A DNA stretch of 64,000 bases from assembly GCF_020524085.2 (NCBI RefSeq), contig NZ_CP129016.1, forward strand, positions 1,544,001-1,608,000. Direction: 5' to 3'. How positions within the stretch are numbered: the stretch's first letter is position 1; every line of letters starts with the position of its first letter. The notes below the pieces were generated by a model that was not told where the DNA came from, searched no databases, and saw nothing but the letters and a program-made list of their open reading frames with translations. Origin of the DNA: Halobacillus litoralis (GTDB lineage: Bacteria > Bacillota > Bacilli > Bacillales > Halobacillaceae). Both the position numbers and the translations under genes were made by a program. Shown piece by piece: positions 52,957-62,190 of the stretch.

Positions 52957-54093
52957 ATGATAGGAGTGAGTGAACGTATGGAATATAAAGGTCACCCATC
53001 CATTGAAACCATCTACAAACATTTACACGAGCACCCGGAAATCAGCTGGCAGGAAAATAATACGACCGATTACATAGAAAGACGATTAGGAAAGACGAGC
53101 TTCAAAGTTCAACGTTTTGATGAATGCCCGGGGTTGGTCGCAGAACTTGGTCAAGGAGAACCATGTGTGGCCCTTCGTGCAGACATGGATGCTCTTTGGC
53201 AGGAAGTGGACGGAGAATTCAAAGCCAACCATTCATGTGGACATGATGCCCACATGTCGATTGTTCTTCATGCTCTTTTTGCGCTGGAAGAGAAACAAGC
53301 GGAATGGGAAGGGACGTTACGCGTCATTTTTCAGCCGGCAGAGGAAACGATTGAAGGCGCTCTTGCTATGGTAGAAAAGGGAGTCATGGATGATGTGGAT
53401 TACCTTTTCGGCCTCCATTTGAGACCAATCCAGGAGTTGAGGTCAGGAGAGTTTGCCCCAGCTATTCAACACGGGGCTGTACGTTTCCTCGAAGGACGGA
53501 TAGAAGGAGAAGACGCTCATGGAGCGCGACCGCATCTAAATAAAAATGCGATTGAATTAGGTGCAGAATTGGTTCAGTTGCTTAATAACATCCACGTGGA
53601 TCCAATGGTCCCCCACTCCGCTAAAGTGACCTCGTTCCACAGCGGAGGGAAAAGTACGAATATCATTCCAGGTCAAGCGACGTTTTCCATTGATCTAAGA
53701 GCTCAGACGAATGAAGTTATGGATGAATTGGTGGCTAAAGTAAAATCAGTCTGTGATGCCCTATCAAACTTGCATGGTGTGAGTATTCAAGTGGAGGAGA
53801 AGGGAAAAGTTCCAGCGGCAGTGGTCAGTGAGGAAGCAGCCGGTTATTTAGAACGAGCTATTCTTAAGGTCATAGGGGAAGATGCTTTAAAAGCAACCAT
53901 TCAAACGACCGGAGGAGATGATTTTCACTTTTACACGATACAAAGGCCTGAGTTGAAGGCATCGATGCTTGCCGTCGGTTGTGATTTGCAGCCAGGGCTG
54001 CATCATCCGAATATGACATTTGATCAAAGCGTTATGACTGATGCTTCTCGTGTTTTAGTAGAGGCGGTGATTGGTGTTTTGGGAAACAGATAA
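52957..54093 (+). CDS. M20-family metallopeptidase / amidohydrolase (378 aa)
   Basis: It resembles the aminoacylase/hippurate-hydrolase group: LRADMDALWQEV, metal ligands in HSCGHDAHMSIV, the catalytic Glu pair in FQPAEETIEGA, and the dimerisation domain DAHGARPHLNKNAIELG. The family removes acyl groups from N-acyl amino acids or cleaves small peptides. ATG 52957 has AAGGA at longer spacing, while ATG 52978 has AGGAG eleven bases before it, so the start is uncertain by seven residues. It lies nine bases before the frame of the aldo/keto reductase, probably co-transcribed, behind a 14-bp palindrome. Confidence 0.87.
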   Translation: MIGVSERMEYKGHPSIETIYKHLHEHPEISWQENNTTDYIERRLGKTSFKVQRFDECPGLVAELGQGEPCVALRADMDALWQEVDGEFKANHSCGHDAHMSIVLHALFALEEKQAEWEGTLRVIFQPAEETIEGALAMVEKGVMDDVDYLFGLHLRPIQELRSGEFAPAIQHGAVRFLEGRIEGEDAHGARPHLNKNAIELGAELVQLLNNIHVDPMVPHSAKVTSFHSGGKSTNIIPGQATFSIDLRAQTNEVMDELVAKVKSVCDALSNLHGVSIQVEEKGKVPAAVVSEEAAGYLERAILKVIGEDALKATIQTTGGDDFHFYTIQRPELKASMLAVGCDLQPGLHHPNMTFDQSVMTDASRVLVEAVIGVLGNR

Positions 54094-54183
54094 GGAGTCA
54101 TTGTGCATTCTTTTGTTTCTGTTGGAAAAGCATGTGGTAAACAATGTAAGAATATGAACTTTTCCAAGGGAGATGTAAAAGTG

Positions 54184-55110
54184 ATGAAAAAGAAACAGCT
54201 AGGAAAGTCAGATTTACAGGTGAACCCGATCGGACTTGGGACAAACGCTGTCGGTGGCCACAACATTTATCCGAACTTGGATGAAGAGGCCGGAAAAGAC
54301 GTGGTCCGCACAGCTTTGAATCATGGAATGAATTTCTTGGATACAGCTTACATCTATGGACCTGAACGTTCCGAAGAACTGGTCGGAGAGGTCATGAAAG
54401 AGTATAAAAGGGATGAAATTGTTCTCGCAACGAAAGGAGCTCATCAATTCAAGGGAGAAGATGTCGTTTTTAACAATGAACCTTCCTTTTTGAAAAAATC
54501 GGTGGAAGACAGCCTTCAACGCTTGAGTACGGACTATACCGACCTCTACTACATCCATTTTCCTGACGAGAAGACACCGAAGGACGAAGCGGTGGGTGCA
54601 TTGAAAGAGTTGAAAGATGAAGGAAAGATACGGTCCATTGGGGTTTCCAACTTCTCGGTGGAGCAACTGAAAGAAGCCAACAAAGACGGTTATGTGGATG
54701 TCATCCAAGGGGAGTACAATCTCTTCAAGCGCAAAGCGGAAAACGAAATGCTGCCCTACACGGCTGACAATCAAATCTCATTCGTTCCCTACTTCCCATT
54801 TGCCTCCGGTCTTCTGGCTGGAAAATATGATGAGAATACGACGTTTGATGATTTCCGTGCGAAGAACCCTCTTTTCCAGGGAGAGAACTTTAAACAAAAT
54901 TTAGCTAAAGTCGATCAGTTAAGGCCTATAGCGGAAGAGAAGAGAGTGGAGGTTCCTCATATTGTGTTGGCCTGGTACTTGCATCAGCCATCCATTGATG
55001 CCGTCATTCATGGGGCGAAGCGTACGGAACAGGTAGTTGATAACTTGAAGACGTTGGATGTGCAATTGACTGATCAAGAAATTTCGAAAATCAGTGAGAT
55101 TTTTTCTTAA
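54184..55110 (+). CDS. Aldo/keto reductase (308 aa)
   Basis: An (alpha/beta)8 NADPH-dependent oxidoreductase. The catalytic tetrad is in place: Asp and Tyr in [15 protein letters not shown], Lys in LATKGAHQF, His in [11 protein letters not shown]. The cofactor part contains [17 protein letters not shown] and late [13 protein letters not shown] prefer the GTG/ATG pair at 54181/54184 because AAGGGAG lies eight bases before the GTG; an in-frame start at 54103 would add an N-terminus unlike the family. It follows the M20 gene and is ended by the terminator at 55139-55179. The substrate is unknown. Confidence 0.9.
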   Translation: MKKKQLGKSDLQVNPIGLGTNAVGGHNIYPNLDEEAGKDVVRTALNHGMNFLDTAYIYGPERSEELVGEVMKEYKRDEIVLATKGAHQFKGEDVVFNNEPSFLKKSVEDSLQRLSTDYTDLYYIHFPDEKTPKDEAVGALKELKDEGKIRSIGVSNFSVEQLKEANKDGYVDVIQGEYNLFKRKAENEMLPYTADNQISFVPYFPFASGLLAGKYDENTTFDDFRAKNPLFQGENFKQNLAKVDQLRPIAEEKRVEVPHIVLAWYLHQPSIDAVIHGAKRTEQVVDNLKTLDVQLTDQEISKISEIFS

Positions 55111-55138
55111 GCAGATTTGTTTGAAATTGATTATGTAG

Positions 55139-55179
55139 AAAAACGTTCACCTCTGATTGATAAGGGGTGAACGTTTTTT
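55139..55179. terminator. Bidirectional terminator
   Basis: AAAAACGTTCACC pairs with GGTGAACGTTTTTT. It lies between the aldo/keto reductase (+) and the GntR-family gene (-). Confidence 0.9.
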
Positions 55180-55228
55180 CATTGCATTATTCGTGAGGCG
55201 TAAACGCAAAGCATATGATTTTTCTTTT

Positions 55229-55942
55229 TTAATCTTTAATCATATCCTCATTATTCTTGATCATCTCAGTGACAGCTTTTTTCGGATCAAAGAGCTTTTC
55301 GCCTTTCAAAAATTCCAGGTGTTCTTTATGGGTAGCTAAAGTTCTTTCAATCCCTCCCGGATCTTTGAAATGCACCATTTTCGGACGAATCAATTCATAA
55401 ATCGTTCGTCCAATTTCCATTGTGAACGGATTTTCAGTTTCCTCTAAAATGGCATAGTGGAATTCTAAATCGATGTCCACAAGCTCCTCTGGAGTCAAGT
55501 CAGGAGTCATACGTTCCACTTGAGATTGATACACCGCTTCAATCTTGTCCAGATCTTTCTTTTCTTTCGTAATGACCATGTTCATCAGCAGCATTTCAAA
55601 ATGTTGGCGAAATTCGATAAGCTGCTCGAGGTTATGACTATGCATGATCAAACTGAAGACAAGCGGGTTCATCGTCAACTTGGAAGAGTTATCAGTAATG
55701 AACATTCCTTCTCCGCGTTTGATTTGAATAACACCGATCGACTCAAGGATCTTGATTGCTTCCCGGACAGGTGTACGGCTCACTCCTAATTGTTCAATCA
55801 GCTCCATTTCGGTCGGCAATTTATCTCCAGGTTTCAGCTTCCCCTCAATTAAATAATCCTTGATCAAGGAAACAATCCCCATCGTCTTTGTTTGATTCGG
55901 GTGAATTCTGTTGAATGTAAGATTCAATAAAAACATCCTCAC
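55229..55942 (-). CDS. FadR/GntR-family regulator with FCD domain (237 aa)
   Basis: The N-terminal winged helix reads DKLPTEMELIEQLGVSRTPV, REAIKILESIGVIQIKRGEG. The C-terminal all-helical FCD ligand domain has metal/ligand positions in DIDLEFHYAILEET and a late THKEHLEFLKG. It is divergent from the hydroxy-acid operon at 56130, with a perfect palindrome between them, so it should repress that operon until an acid intermediate binds. The start is uncertain: GTG 55942 has no clear ribosome site, whereas TTG 55927 has GAGG nine bases upstream (232 aa). Confidence 0.9.
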   Translation of the reverse strand: MRMFLLNLTFNRIHPNQTKTMGIVSLIKDYLIEGKLKPGDKLPTEMELIEQLGVSRTPVREAIKILESIGVIQIKRGEGMFITDNSSKLTMNPLVFSLIMHSHNLEQLIEFRQHFEMLLMNMVITKEKKDLDKIEAVYQSQVERMTPDLTPEELVDIDLEFHYAILEETENPFTMEIGRTIYELIRPKMVHFKDPGGIERTLATHKEHLEFLKGEKLFDPKKAVTEMIKNNEDMIKD

Positions 55943-56024
55943 ATAAAAGTATTTTAATATTTCAGAATTTTACATAGAAAGCCGTTTACATCGTTAGAAT
56001 ATTCAGATAATATACTGTATATAA

Positions 56025-56044
56025 TACATCATACATATGATGTA
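56025..56044. promoter_or_regulatory. Palindromic operator of the GntR-family regulator
   Basis: TACATCAT-ACAT-ATGATGTA has perfect 8-bp arms. It overlaps or closely follows the likely promoter (TTTACA 55985-55990, TAATAT 56008-56013; TATAAT at 56020-56025 is an alternative -10), ideal for repression of the operon and autoregulation. Confidence 0.75.
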
Positions 56045-56129
56045 CACGTCAATAGCTTTTATTTATCGGTCATGTATTGAAAATGATCTTCATTGAAGTT
56101 CAGGAAAAATTCAGGAAAGGAGGAGAAAG

Positions 56130-57500
56130 ATGATAGAAGTCATTGAAGCACTGATTCAAACCACTGCAAAGGATCGGGTCACTACAAATGAGACGGTTTT
56201 GGCTCAGCACAGTAAAGATGAGGCTTACTTAGAACCAAGGAACCCTGATGTAGTCGTTTTTCCAGAAACGAGTGAGGAAGTTTCTGAAATCATTAAGATA
56301 GCCAATGGATTTCAAGTTCCTGTTGTTCCATTTGGATTGGGGACAAGTCTGGAAGGACATGTGATTCCTTACCACGGTGGAATCAGTCTTGATTTTTCAT
56401 TGATGAACCAGCAAATCGAAGTCAAACCGGATGATTTCCTTGTAACGGTCGATCCTGGTGTGACACGGTCGCAGCTGAATAAGAAGTTAAAGCCGTATGG
56501 TCTATTCTTTTCTGTTGATCCAGGGGCGGACGCTACCCTTGGTGGAATGGCCGCTACGAATGCAAGTGGAACGACCGCTGTGAAGTATGGAGTGATGAAA
56601 GACCAGGTGAGGAGCTTAGAGGTGGTGCTTCCGAATGGGAAGGTCATTCAAACAGGGACACACGCAGCGAAGTCTTCCTCTGGATACCACTTGAGCAGTC
56701 TGTTTGTAGGATCAGAAGGAACCCTCGGCTGCATTACTAAGCTCACGCTTCAGGTCTACGGAATTCCTGAAAAAATCGTCGCTGCCCGTGTATCTTTCAG
56801 GGATTTGAATCAAGCGGTGGAAGCAGTCATTCACTTGTTATCTGCAGGCATTGAGCTCGCAAGGGTGGAGCTCGTTGACGAGGTATCGATCAAACAAGTA
56901 AACGAGTCGAATGATAAGAATTTCAGGGAAGCACCGACCTTATTCATCGAATTCCATGGCAATAAAGCGAGTGTCCAGCATGACATTTCTTTTGCTGAAG
57001 AGTTATTAGCTGATGCAGATGGAATGGATATCGAGTTTGAAAAAGATGTGAAAGGAAGAAATGAGTTGTGGGAAGCGCGTCATAACCTTGCGTATTCTTT
57101 CGTTCACGGACATCCTGGGAAGAAAATGATGGTCACTGATGTCTGTCTGCCGATCTCTCAGTTAGCGCGTGGCATCCAACATGCACGCGAACAAATGGAT
57201 GCGCTTTCACTTGATGGTGCTTTACTTGGTCATGTGGGGGATGGGAATTTTCATGCGTTACTTATGATTGATCCCGACAATTCGGAAGAGAAGCAGAAAG
57301 CGGATCTGTTCAATGAAGCGATCGTCCATCATGCCCTTCAAAGAGGGGGAACATGTACGGGAGAACATGGAGTAGGAGTCGGGAAAATGAAATACCAGAA
57401 GTTGGAACATGGAGATTCATTTGAAGTGATGCAGCAAATTAAAATGGCGCTTGATCCGAATCAAATCATGAACCCTGGAAAGATTTTCGATAGGGTATAG
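56130..57500 (+). CDS. FAD-linked 2-hydroxy-acid dehydrogenase, GlcD/D-lactate type (456 aa)
   Basis: A flavoenzyme of the PCMH/VAO type. The FAD-binding domain spans ~35-215 (VVPFGLGTSLEGHV, DPGADATLGGMAATNASGTT, FVGSEGTLGCITKLTL), and the C-terminal FAD-oxidase domain has LGHVGDGNFHALLMIDP and TCTGEHGVGVGKMKY with the conserved histidines. Members oxidise glycolate, D-lactate, D-2-hydroxyglutarate and similar acids. AAAGGAGGAG precedes ATG 56130. First gene of a catabolic operon with a TRAP transporter; which acid it oxidises is not evident. Confidence 0.9.
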   Translation: MIEVIEALIQTTAKDRVTTNETVLAQHSKDEAYLEPRNPDVVVFPETSEEVSEIIKIANGFQVPVVPFGLGTSLEGHVIPYHGGISLDFSLMNQQIEVKPDDFLVTVDPGVTRSQLNKKLKPYGLFFSVDPGADATLGGMAATNASGTTAVKYGVMKDQVRSLEVVLPNGKVIQTGTHAAKSSSGYHLSSLFVGSEGTLGCITKLTLQVYGIPEKIVAARVSFRDLNQAVEAVIHLLSAGIELARVELVDEVSIKQVNESNDKNFREAPTLFIEFHGNKASVQHDISFAEELLADADGMDIEFEKDVKGRNELWEARHNLAYSFVHGHPGKKMMVTDVCLPISQLARGIQHAREQMDALSLDGALLGHVGDGNFHALLMIDPDNSEEKQKADLFNEAIVHHALQRGGTCTGEHGVGVGKMKYQKLEHGDSFEVMQQIKMALDPNQIMNPGKIFDRV

Positions 57501-57511
57501 GGGGCGGAATA

Positions 57512-58510
57512 ATGAAAAAAGTATCGTTTTGGTTGGTTTCTCTATTATTCTTAATGGTTTTGGCTGCATGTGGAAGTGATGATGCTTCTTCTGATGGCGG
57601 CGATGAAACATACACACTCCAAGCTGGTCATTCTTTACCAGAGGATCACCCTTATCATTTAGGGTTCCTTGAAATGGCGGAAAACGTGGAAGAACGAACA
57701 GACGGACGAGTGAAAATCGAAGTATTCCCGAACAGTGAAATCGGGGCAGAGCGCGAACTGACGGAAGGGATGACGCTTGGAACGGTAGACCTTGTCGTAT
57801 CATCAACCGCTCCTGTCACGAATTTTGTTCCAGAATTGGCCGTCCTTGATGCTCCATTTATCTTTAAGAATCGTGAAGAGGCGGTCAACGTTTTAGAAGG
57901 GGAAGTAGGAGATACGCTCTTTTCCACAATGAAAGAAGAAGGAATCATCGGACTCTCATGGGGAGAAAACGGCTACAGACATGTGACGAACAGTGTGCGT
58001 CCAATTGAAAAGCCTGCCGATTTGGAAGGGTTGAAAATCCGTACCCAGGAAAACGAAATTCACTTGGCAGCTTTCGAGGAATTAGGAGCGCAGCCGACAC
58101 CGATGGCTTGGACAGAGGCGTTGACGGCCCTGCAGCAAGGAGTCGTGGATGCACAGGAGAACCCGGCGATTGTTGCCGACCAGTTCAAGCTCTATGAAGC
58201 CAACCAGGAACACATGACGTTAACAGGCCACGTGTATTCCGTTGCCATTTATATGATGAGTCAGCAAACCTACGATGAACTTCCGGAAGAACTCCGTGAC
58301 ATCGTTATGGAAGAAGGACAGAAAGTCGGTGCGATGGAACGAGAAATGATTGTAGAGATGGAAAAAGAGTCCTTGCAAACATTGAAGGATGAAGGTATGC
58401 AGATCATCGAAGAAGTCGATACACAGCCTTTCCAGGAAGCCGTGAAACCTGTGTATGATCAAATCGAATATCAGGACTTATTGAACCAAATACTTGATGC
58501 GCAAGAGTAA
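57512..58510 (+). CDS. TRAP transporter solute-binding lipoprotein, DctP type (332 aa)
   Basis: The signal peptide has a lipobox (VLAAC, Cys20). The mature part has family blocks: LQAGHSLPEDHPYHLGFLEM, GRVKIEVFPNSEIGAERELT, LEGLKIRTQENEIHLAAFEE (with the Arg that binds the substrate carboxylate), ALQQGVVDAQENP and QFKLYEANQEHMTLTGHVYS. It captures a carboxylate outside the cell. It lies 11 bases after the dehydrogenase gene; a terminator follows before the small permease, which would make this protein more abundant than the membrane subunits. Confidence 0.93.
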   Translation: MKKVSFWLVSLLFLMVLAACGSDDASSDGGDETYTLQAGHSLPEDHPYHLGFLEMAENVEERTDGRVKIEVFPNSEIGAERELTEGMTLGTVDLVVSSTAPVTNFVPELAVLDAPFIFKNREEAVNVLEGEVGDTLFSTMKEEGIIGLSWGENGYRHVTNSVRPIEKPADLEGLKIRTQENEIHLAAFEELGAQPTPMAWTEALTALQQGVVDAQENPAIVADQFKLYEANQEHMTLTGHVYSVAIYMMSQQTYDELPEELRDIVMEEGQKVGAMEREMIVEMEKESLQTLKDEGMQIIEEVDTQPFQEAVKPVYDQIEYQDLLNQILDAQE

Positions 58511-58519
58511 TGTGGAACA

Positions 58520-58552
58520 GGGAAGGTGAGTTTTTCCCTTCCCTTTTTCTTC
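58520..58552 (+). terminator. Attenuating terminator between TRAP binding protein and permeases
   Basis: GGGAAGG (58520-58526) pairs with CCTTCCC (58537-58543), followed by TTTTTCTTC. It can reduce readthrough into the permease genes. Confidence 0.8.
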
Positions 58553-58573
58553 ATTCAGAGAGGAGGAGTTATC

Positions 58574-59068
58574 ATCCAATCGTTCTTAAAATACATAAAC
58601 CTGGGGATGAAACATTTCCTGAATCTTTTGCTGGCTGTATTGACCGTTTCTGTATTTATGCAGGTGGTCTTCCGTTTTCTTATTGAACAGCCATTGGCAT
58701 GGACGGAAGAATTGGCTCGGTACTGCCTGATTTGGATCACTTTTCTGGGGGCGGCTTATGCCATGTCGCTGAGAGCCCATCTGGGCGTGGAGTTTTTCGT
58801 GAATTCCTTTCCTTTATTAGGGAGAAAAATCATGGCCGTTCTCGCAGGCATCGTCAGTCTTTCGTTTTTTTCCATCCTTGTCATTTACGGATTTCAGCTT
58901 GTAAATAAATCAACGAGCCAGACATCACCCGTCCTCGATCTGCCGATGGGATTTGTCTACCTTGTCATTCCGATCAGTGGCATTTTTCTTATCATTAACC
59001 TACTCGCCAATACCATTTCAGATGTGTTGAAAAAGGAGGGCGAATCTCATGACGATCCTGCTCTTTAG
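58574..59068 (+). CDS. TRAP transporter small permease, DctQ type (non-canonical start)
   Basis: Four membrane helices with RFLIEQPLAWTEELARYCLI and LGAAYAMSLRAHLGVEFFVN, typical of DctQ. The ribosome site GGAGGAG (58562-58568) is followed by ATC ATC CAA, not by ATG, GTG or TTG. The spacing points to ATC 58574 (or 58571) as start, rare but feasible. The alternative GTG 58526 lies inside the terminator stem, and the next ATG (GMKHF, about 58607) has no ribosome site. A one-base change from ATG to ATC would explain it. It overlaps dctM by 20 bases. Confidence 0.8.
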   Translation: MQSFLKYINLGMKHFLNLLLAVLTVSVFMQVVFRFLIEQPLAWTEELARYCLIWITFLGAAYAMSLRAHLGVEFFVNSFPLLGRKIMAVLAGIVSLSFFSILVIYGFQLVNKSTSQTSPVLDLPMGFVYLVIPISGIFLIINLLANTISDVLKKEGESHDDPAL

Positions 59069-60314
59069 TATCTTGATTATCCTTTTCTTAATCAATGTCC
59101 CGATTGCTGTCACGCTCGGAATGGCGGCGACCATCGTTTTTCTCATTGAGGGGAATTTATCGATCATCGTTATTGTTCAGCGCATGTTCAATTCGGTCGA
59201 CTCTTTTCCATTATTAGCGGTTCCCTTTTTCATTCTAGCTGGAAAGCTAATGGAAAACGGCGGCATCTCCCGGCGGTTGATTCATTTTGCTGATGTCATT
59301 GTCGGCAGAGTCAGAGGCGGCTTGGCCATTGTTTCCATCGTTGCCTGTGCCTTTTTTGCTGCGATTTCGGGATCTGCCGCGGCTACCACTGCAGCCGTTG
59401 GTTCTTTGCTGATCCCTGCAATGGTGAAAAAAGGCTATGACAAAAGCTTTTCGACTGCTTTGCAAGCGGCTGGAGGGACTGTAGGAATCATGATTCCTCC
59501 GAGTGTACCCCTTGTTCTTTATGGGGTAACGGCCGGCGTTTCGATCAGCGATTTGTTCCTTGCTGGAATTATTCCAGGGGTTTTAGTCGTCGGCTCTTTG
59601 ATTGTTTTAGTCTTTTTCATTTCTGTGAAAGAGGGATATGGGGGCGGTGAGTCCCACTCCTTTAAAGAGTTTTTGAGAGCGTTTGCGGATGCGATCTTAG
59701 CTCTTTTGATGCCTGTCATCATCTTGGGAGGGATCTATGGTGGAATTTTCACCGCTACTGAAGCAGCGGTTGTGGCTGTTGTTTACGGATTGATTGTTGG
59801 AGTCTTCATCTATAGAGAAATCAAACTCCCGGACTTGACCGAAATCTTCTCCTCATCTGTCGTCATTTCAGCTGTCATCATGTTCATCATCGCGGGTGCA
59901 TCTGCTTTCGGTTATTACTTGACGCGCCAACGAATCCCCGCCCAATTGACAGAAACGATGCTTGGAGTGACGGATAATTGGATCATCGCTTTGTTGATCA
60001 TTAATCTCTTACTCATATTTGTTGGGATCTTTTTGGAAACATCAGCAGCGATCATCATACTGACACCGATCCTCGTTCCTATCGCTAATGCGATGGGCAT
60101 TGATCTTACGCATTTCGGCATTATTATGATCGTCAATTTAGCGATCGGCTTTATTACTCCTCCTGTGGGAGTCAACTTATTCGTTGCTGCAAATATTTCC
60201 GGGACAAAATTTGAAAAGTTAGTTCGAGCCATCATCCCATTCATTATCATTATGATTATCGATGTACTGATCGTTTCATTCTTACCATTTTTGAGCCTGT
60301 GGTTCATTCAATAG
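59049..60314 (+). CDS. TRAP transporter large permease, DctM type (421 aa)
   Basis: About 12 membrane helices; it starts with a helix and has PIAVTLGMAATIVFLIEG, FPLLAVPFFILAGKLMENGG, AISGSAAATTAAVGSLLIPA, MIPPSVPLVLYGVTAGVSIS and GFITPPVGVNLFVAANISG. It is the ion-coupled channel-forming subunit that moves the acid delivered by the binding protein. GGAGGG precedes ATG 59049, which overlaps the end of the small permease. Fourth gene of the operon. Confidence 0.95.
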   Translation: MTILLFSILIILFLINVPIAVTLGMAATIVFLIEGNLSIIVIVQRMFNSVDSFPLLAVPFFILAGKLMENGGISRRLIHFADVIVGRVRGGLAIVSIVACAFFAAISGSAAATTAAVGSLLIPAMVKKGYDKSFSTALQAAGGTVGIMIPPSVPLVLYGVTAGVSISDLFLAGIIPGVLVVGSLIVLVFFISVKEGYGGGESHSFKEFLRAFADAILALLMPVIILGGIYGGIFTATEAAVVAVVYGLIVGVFIYREIKLPDLTEIFSSSVVISAVIMFIIAGASAFGYYLTRQRIPAQLTETMLGVTDNWIIALLIINLLLIFVGIFLETSAAIIILTPILVPIANAMGIDLTHFGIIMIVNLAIGFITPPVGVNLFVAANISGTKFEKLVRAIIPFIIIMIIDVLIVSFLPFLSLWFIQ

Positions 60315-60333
60315 AAAGACGAGGAGGGGTTAT

Positions 60334-61401
60334 GTGAAAACTTATCGATTAGCTGTACTGCCAGGAGACGGCATTGGTCCTGAAGTCGTGGAGGAAGGGA
60401 TGAAAGTTTTGGACGCTTTAACCAAAGCAGATTCGTCCTTCCAGTTAGAGACGACATCCTTTGACTGGAATTCTGAACATTACTTGAAGCACAAACGCAT
60501 GATGCCTGAAGACGGTCTGTCCACTTTAAAAGAGTATGATGCGATCTTCTTCGGGGCCATTGGCGACCGGCGTGTCCCTGAACACATTCCGATTTGGGAC
60601 CTGATCATGCCAATCCGCAAAAACTTTCATCAATATGTGAACCTTCGCCCGATCAAACAATTGCCTGGCGTACAAAGTCCCATTCAAGCGGATGGACCAA
60701 TAGACTTCTACGTTTTCAGAGAGAACGCAGAAGGCGAGTATTCCAACATCGGTGGCCGGTTGTATCAAGAAACATCTGATGAACTGGCGATTCAAAATAC
60801 GGTGATAACGAAAAAAGGTGTGCAGCGATTGGCCCGCTATGCCTTCGACTACGCTCAGAAAAGCGATGTAAAAAAAGTCGTGAATGCGACGAAATCCAAT
60901 GCGATTGTCCACTCGATGAGACTGTGGGATGAGTCAGTCAAAGAGGTGGCTAAGAATTATGAAGGAATAGCAGTCGAGGATGTTTATATTGACGCATTGG
61001 TTGCACATTTAGTCCAGCGCCCGGAATCCTTTGACGTCATTGTTGCTTCCAATTTGTTCGGCGATATTTTAACAGATCTTGGAGCAGCGCTTGTTGGTGG
61101 ATTAGGGTTATCACCATCCGCCAACCTTAATCCAGAAGGGGATTTTCCATCCATGTTTGAGCCGATTCATGGGTCTGCTCCTGATATCACAGGAAAACAA
61201 ATGGCCAATCCGATTGCTCAAATATGGTCGGCGGCTTTAATGTTGGAGCATTTAGGAAGGAAAGACTTGAGTTTGATAGTGATGAACGCCATTGAACAAG
61301 TCATAGAAACGAGGACAGCTTTGACTCCTGATATGGGAGGAAGCGCGAAAACGTTTGAAACCGGTGACGCTATTGTCAAACAAATCTACCATCAGATGTA
61401 G
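60334..61401 (+). CDS. Tartrate/D-malate dehydrogenase-like beta-decarboxylating dehydrogenase (355 aa)
   Basis: A member of the isopropylmalate/isocitrate dehydrogenase fold. It has LPGDGIGPEVVEEGMKVLDA, the substrate-specificity segment IWDLIMPIRKNFHQYVNLRP, the catalytic Tyr in ENAEGEYSNIGG, Lys in VVNATKSNAI, and metal/NAD ligands in IVASNLFGDILTDLGAA and EPIHGSAPDITGK. DLIMPIRKN marks the TtuC/DmlA group acting on tartrate and D-malate. The start is GTG 60334 after GAGGAGGGG. With the SDR and ALDH genes it forms the enzymatic second half of the operon. Exact substrate unproven. Confidence 0.9.
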   Translation: MKTYRLAVLPGDGIGPEVVEEGMKVLDALTKADSSFQLETTSFDWNSEHYLKHKRMMPEDGLSTLKEYDAIFFGAIGDRRVPEHIPIWDLIMPIRKNFHQYVNLRPIKQLPGVQSPIQADGPIDFYVFRENAEGEYSNIGGRLYQETSDELAIQNTVITKKGVQRLARYAFDYAQKSDVKKVVNATKSNAIVHSMRLWDESVKEVAKNYEGIAVEDVYIDALVAHLVQRPESFDVIVASNLFGDILTDLGAALVGGLGLSPSANLNPEGDFPSMFEPIHGSAPDITGKQMANPIAQIWSAALMLEHLGRKDLSLIVMNAIEQVIETRTALTPDMGGSAKTFETGDAIVKQIYHQM

Positions 61402-61413
61402 GAGGATAACTCT

Positions 61414-62169
61414 ATGAATTTTCGAAACAAAAATGTTGTCGTGACAGGGGCTAATGGTGGAATGGGACAAGTCATTACGAAACGGTTTTTAGAAGAAGGA
61501 GCGAAAGTAGCGGCTCTTGATCTGCAGGTCGATCAGGTGAAAAAGTGGAAAAACGAATACGGCGATCAATTCGAGGTCATTTCCGCAAACCTTACAGAGG
61601 AAATAGAAGTGAGGGAGGCTATCGAGAAAGCGACGGAATTTCTGGGACCTATCTCCATTTTAGTGAATACTCTAGGAATCGCTCAGCCTGCGACACCGAT
61701 TGATGAAGTGGAAGTGGCCGACTGGGATCGTCTTTTGGCTGTAAATACGACTTCTTTATTTCTTATAAACAAAGAAGTGGTAAAAGGAATGAAAGAGCAG
61801 CGTGCTGGTGTAATCACCAATGTTGCTTCTATTGCCGCTGAGCGTCCGCGGCCGGGTTTGAATGCCTATGTCACATCAAAAGGAGGCGCTTTAGCTTTTA
61901 CAAAAGCGCTCGCCATTGAACTGGCTGAATACAAAATCCGTGTGAATGCAATCAATCCGGGTCCATCAGATACAAGTATGCTGGGGAAATTCAGCCCAGA
62001 AGGTGGTGACGTAGATCAGGTGAAAGAAGATACGTTTAAGAAAAGTGTGCCTCTAGGGGAGTTGGTGACTCCTGGAGATATCGCGGAAGCGGCCCTTTAT
62101 TTGAGTTCTGACGGTGCACGGATGGTGACAGGAAGTGTTCTGAACGTTGACGGCGGACGAGGACTTTAA
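61414..62169 (+). CDS. SDR-family oxidoreductase (251 aa)
   Basis: A classical short-chain dehydrogenase with NAD(P) motif TGANGGMGQ (11-19) and catalytic S139, Y152, K156 (YVTSK). The C-terminus ends in SSDGARMVTGSVLNVDGGRG, typical of FabG-like SDRs. AGGAGG lies before ATG 61414, 12 bases after the previous stop. It probably oxidises a hydroxyl of the imported acid or reduces a keto group in the same pathway. Confidence 0.92.
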   Translation: MNFRNKNVVVTGANGGMGQVITKRFLEEGAKVAALDLQVDQVKKWKNEYGDQFEVISANLTEEIEVREAIEKATEFLGPISILVNTLGIAQPATPIDEVEVADWDRLLAVNTTSLFLINKEVVKGMKEQRAGVITNVASIAAERPRPGLNAYVTSKGGALAFTKALAIELAEYKIRVNAINPGPSDTSMLGKFSPEGGDVDQVKEDTFKKSVPLGELVTPGDIAEAALYLSSDGARMVTGSVLNVDGGRGL

Positions 62170-62190
62170 TAAGAGGAAAGGGATGAAGGT

